Shown here: in pieces, positions 63,315 through 63,958 of the stretch
How positions within the stretch are numbered: the first letter of the stretch is position 1
Layout of the letters: each line of letters starts with the position of its first letter
Assembly (NCBI GenBank): GCA_021771695.1
Contig: JAETON010000013.1
Location: 1 to 63,958 of the forward strand
Direction of reading: 5' to 3'
DNA length: 63,958 nt
Source: Lachnospiraceae bacterium
Lineage (GTDB): Bacteria > Bacillota > Clostridia > Lachnospirales > Lachnospiraceae
Notes under the pieces: generated by a model
What the model was told of the DNA's origin: nothing
The model's input: only the letters and a program-made list of their open reading frames with translations
Database searches by the model: none
Position numbers and translations under genes: made by a program

Positions 63315-63794
63315 TTATTTTGAAATCTTATAAAGTACTTCTCCAATATTTACTGAACCTTCTGTTTTTACAATTTCCATTTTATAATCCGGATTTGTCA
63401 ATAAAATAGGACTTACCGCTTCTTTTCCTTCAGATTTTACAAAAGCAAGATCAATTTTTCCCATCAAATCCCCTGCATTTACTTTATCTCCTACAGCCAC
63501 GTCCAAATCAAATCCTCTGCCTTCCAATTCCACCGTATCAATTCCAATATGAAGCAGAACCTCTGCACCATTTTCCAGTCCAAATCCAATTGCGTGTTTT
63601 GTATCAAAAATAGACGTAACTGTTCCTGTTACTGGTGCATATAACGTTCCATCTTCCGGCTCAATTGCAACTCCATCACCAAGCAGTTTACTTGAAATTG
63701 TTTCATCATTTACCTGCTCTAATGGAAGTACTGTTCCTTGAAAAAAAGCTTTTACTTCCACCGCATCTGACTTTTTCTTACGTTTAAAAAACAT
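63315..63794 (-). CDS. crr: PTS glucose-type subunit IIA
   Basis: This 159-residue EIIA-Glc domain has LYAPVTGTVTSIFDTKHAIGFGLENG, the phospho-histidine in EVLLHIGIDTVELEG near residue 88 and the VGDKVNAGDLMGKID strand pair. Stand-alone EIIA of this type supplies EIICB permeases that lack their own IIA domain. It follows the probable GH4 gene and precedes the rpiR regulators. Confidence 0.94.
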   Translation of the reverse strand: MFFKRKKKSDAVEVKAFFQGTVLPLEQVNDETISSKLLGDGVAIEPEDGTLYAPVTGTVTSIFDTKHAIGFGLENGAEVLLHIGIDTVELEGRGFDLDVAVGDKVNAGDLMGKIDLAFVKSEGKEAVSPILLTNPDYKMEIVKTEGSVNIGEVLYKISK

Positions 63795-63833
63795 AATGTC
63801 CTCCTTTCATTGCTTTCATGTTTCATTTATCTT

Positions 63834-63958
<125 letters not shown>

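Overview
This 64-kb window is AT-rich chromosomal DNA of a spore-forming, anaerobic member of the Firmicutes. Gene content and order fit the family Lachnospiraceae: yabP-yabQ-divIC next to hup and mazG, a C-GCAxxG-C-C protein, DUF5685, an HTH-Uma2 fusion, clostridial Feo systems and an Na+-type F-ATPase. I do not push the assignment to a genus. Most of the window is stable backbone. The only clear mobile DNA is the 5' end of a class IIC group II intron at the left edge.

Layout. 1-2.4 kb: mazG-hup-rqcP-yabP-yabQ-divIC (all minus), with a sigma-E-like promoter before yabP and the intron behind the divIC terminator. 2.5-6.7 kb: cvfB and a CPBP protease (plus) facing a ketoreductase, a GH25 lysozyme and sortase B (minus). 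6.8-12.2 kb: an iron block (feoA-feoA-feoB, a Cys-rich Feo partner, a short Fur-like protein, a DtxR-type repressor and a DUF3793-flavodoxin-DUF2325 cluster). Repeated TTAG-N6-CTAA dyads lie in front of its units, so it is probably one regulon. 12.3-16.1 kb: an accessory DnaK/J operon with DUF5685 and a zinc-ribbon membrane protein. 16.2-21.4 kb: a mec-like beta-lactam response cluster (blaI-blaR1, lipoprotein, MecA-like PBP) that abuts a truncated metallo-hydrolase gene. 21.4-28.8 kb: housekeeping genes, including tRNA-Lys(CTT), an ABC-F protein, trxA, trmB and a CYTH protein.

28.8-36 kb: the complete atp operon, whose c subunit carries a sodium-binding signature. 36-38 kb: a second feoA-feoB pair. 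38.2-42.2 kb: ywlC, a protein phosphatase-RpiB fusion with Ser in place of the catalytic Cys, cwlD, a small orphan and the ClpC adaptor mecA. 42.5-50.3 kb: a large PTS operon (Gat-type IIA, IIB, IIC, two DhaK, one DhaL, a class II aldolase and a PRD regulator) that looks like an uncharacterised sugar or polyol route. 50.7-58.8 kb: DUF1858 and ferredoxin (divergent), ribokinase, a MerR-like protein, recD2, mreB, a methyltransferase and a DUF815 ATPase. 58.9-59.5 kb: a decayed HTH-Uma2 gene. 59.6-64 kb: deoB, two tandem RpiR regulators, a PHP phosphatase, a glucose-type EIIA and the 3' end of what looks like a GH4 glycosidase gene.

The observations I rate highest are the double-DhaK PTS locus, the iron operator set, the Cys-to-Ser phosphatase-RpiB fusion with an rpiB ribosome-binding site buried in its reading frame, and a family of large 3'-UTR hairpins that share loop sequence. 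All identifications rest on reading the sequence and on remembered family features; no database search was run.
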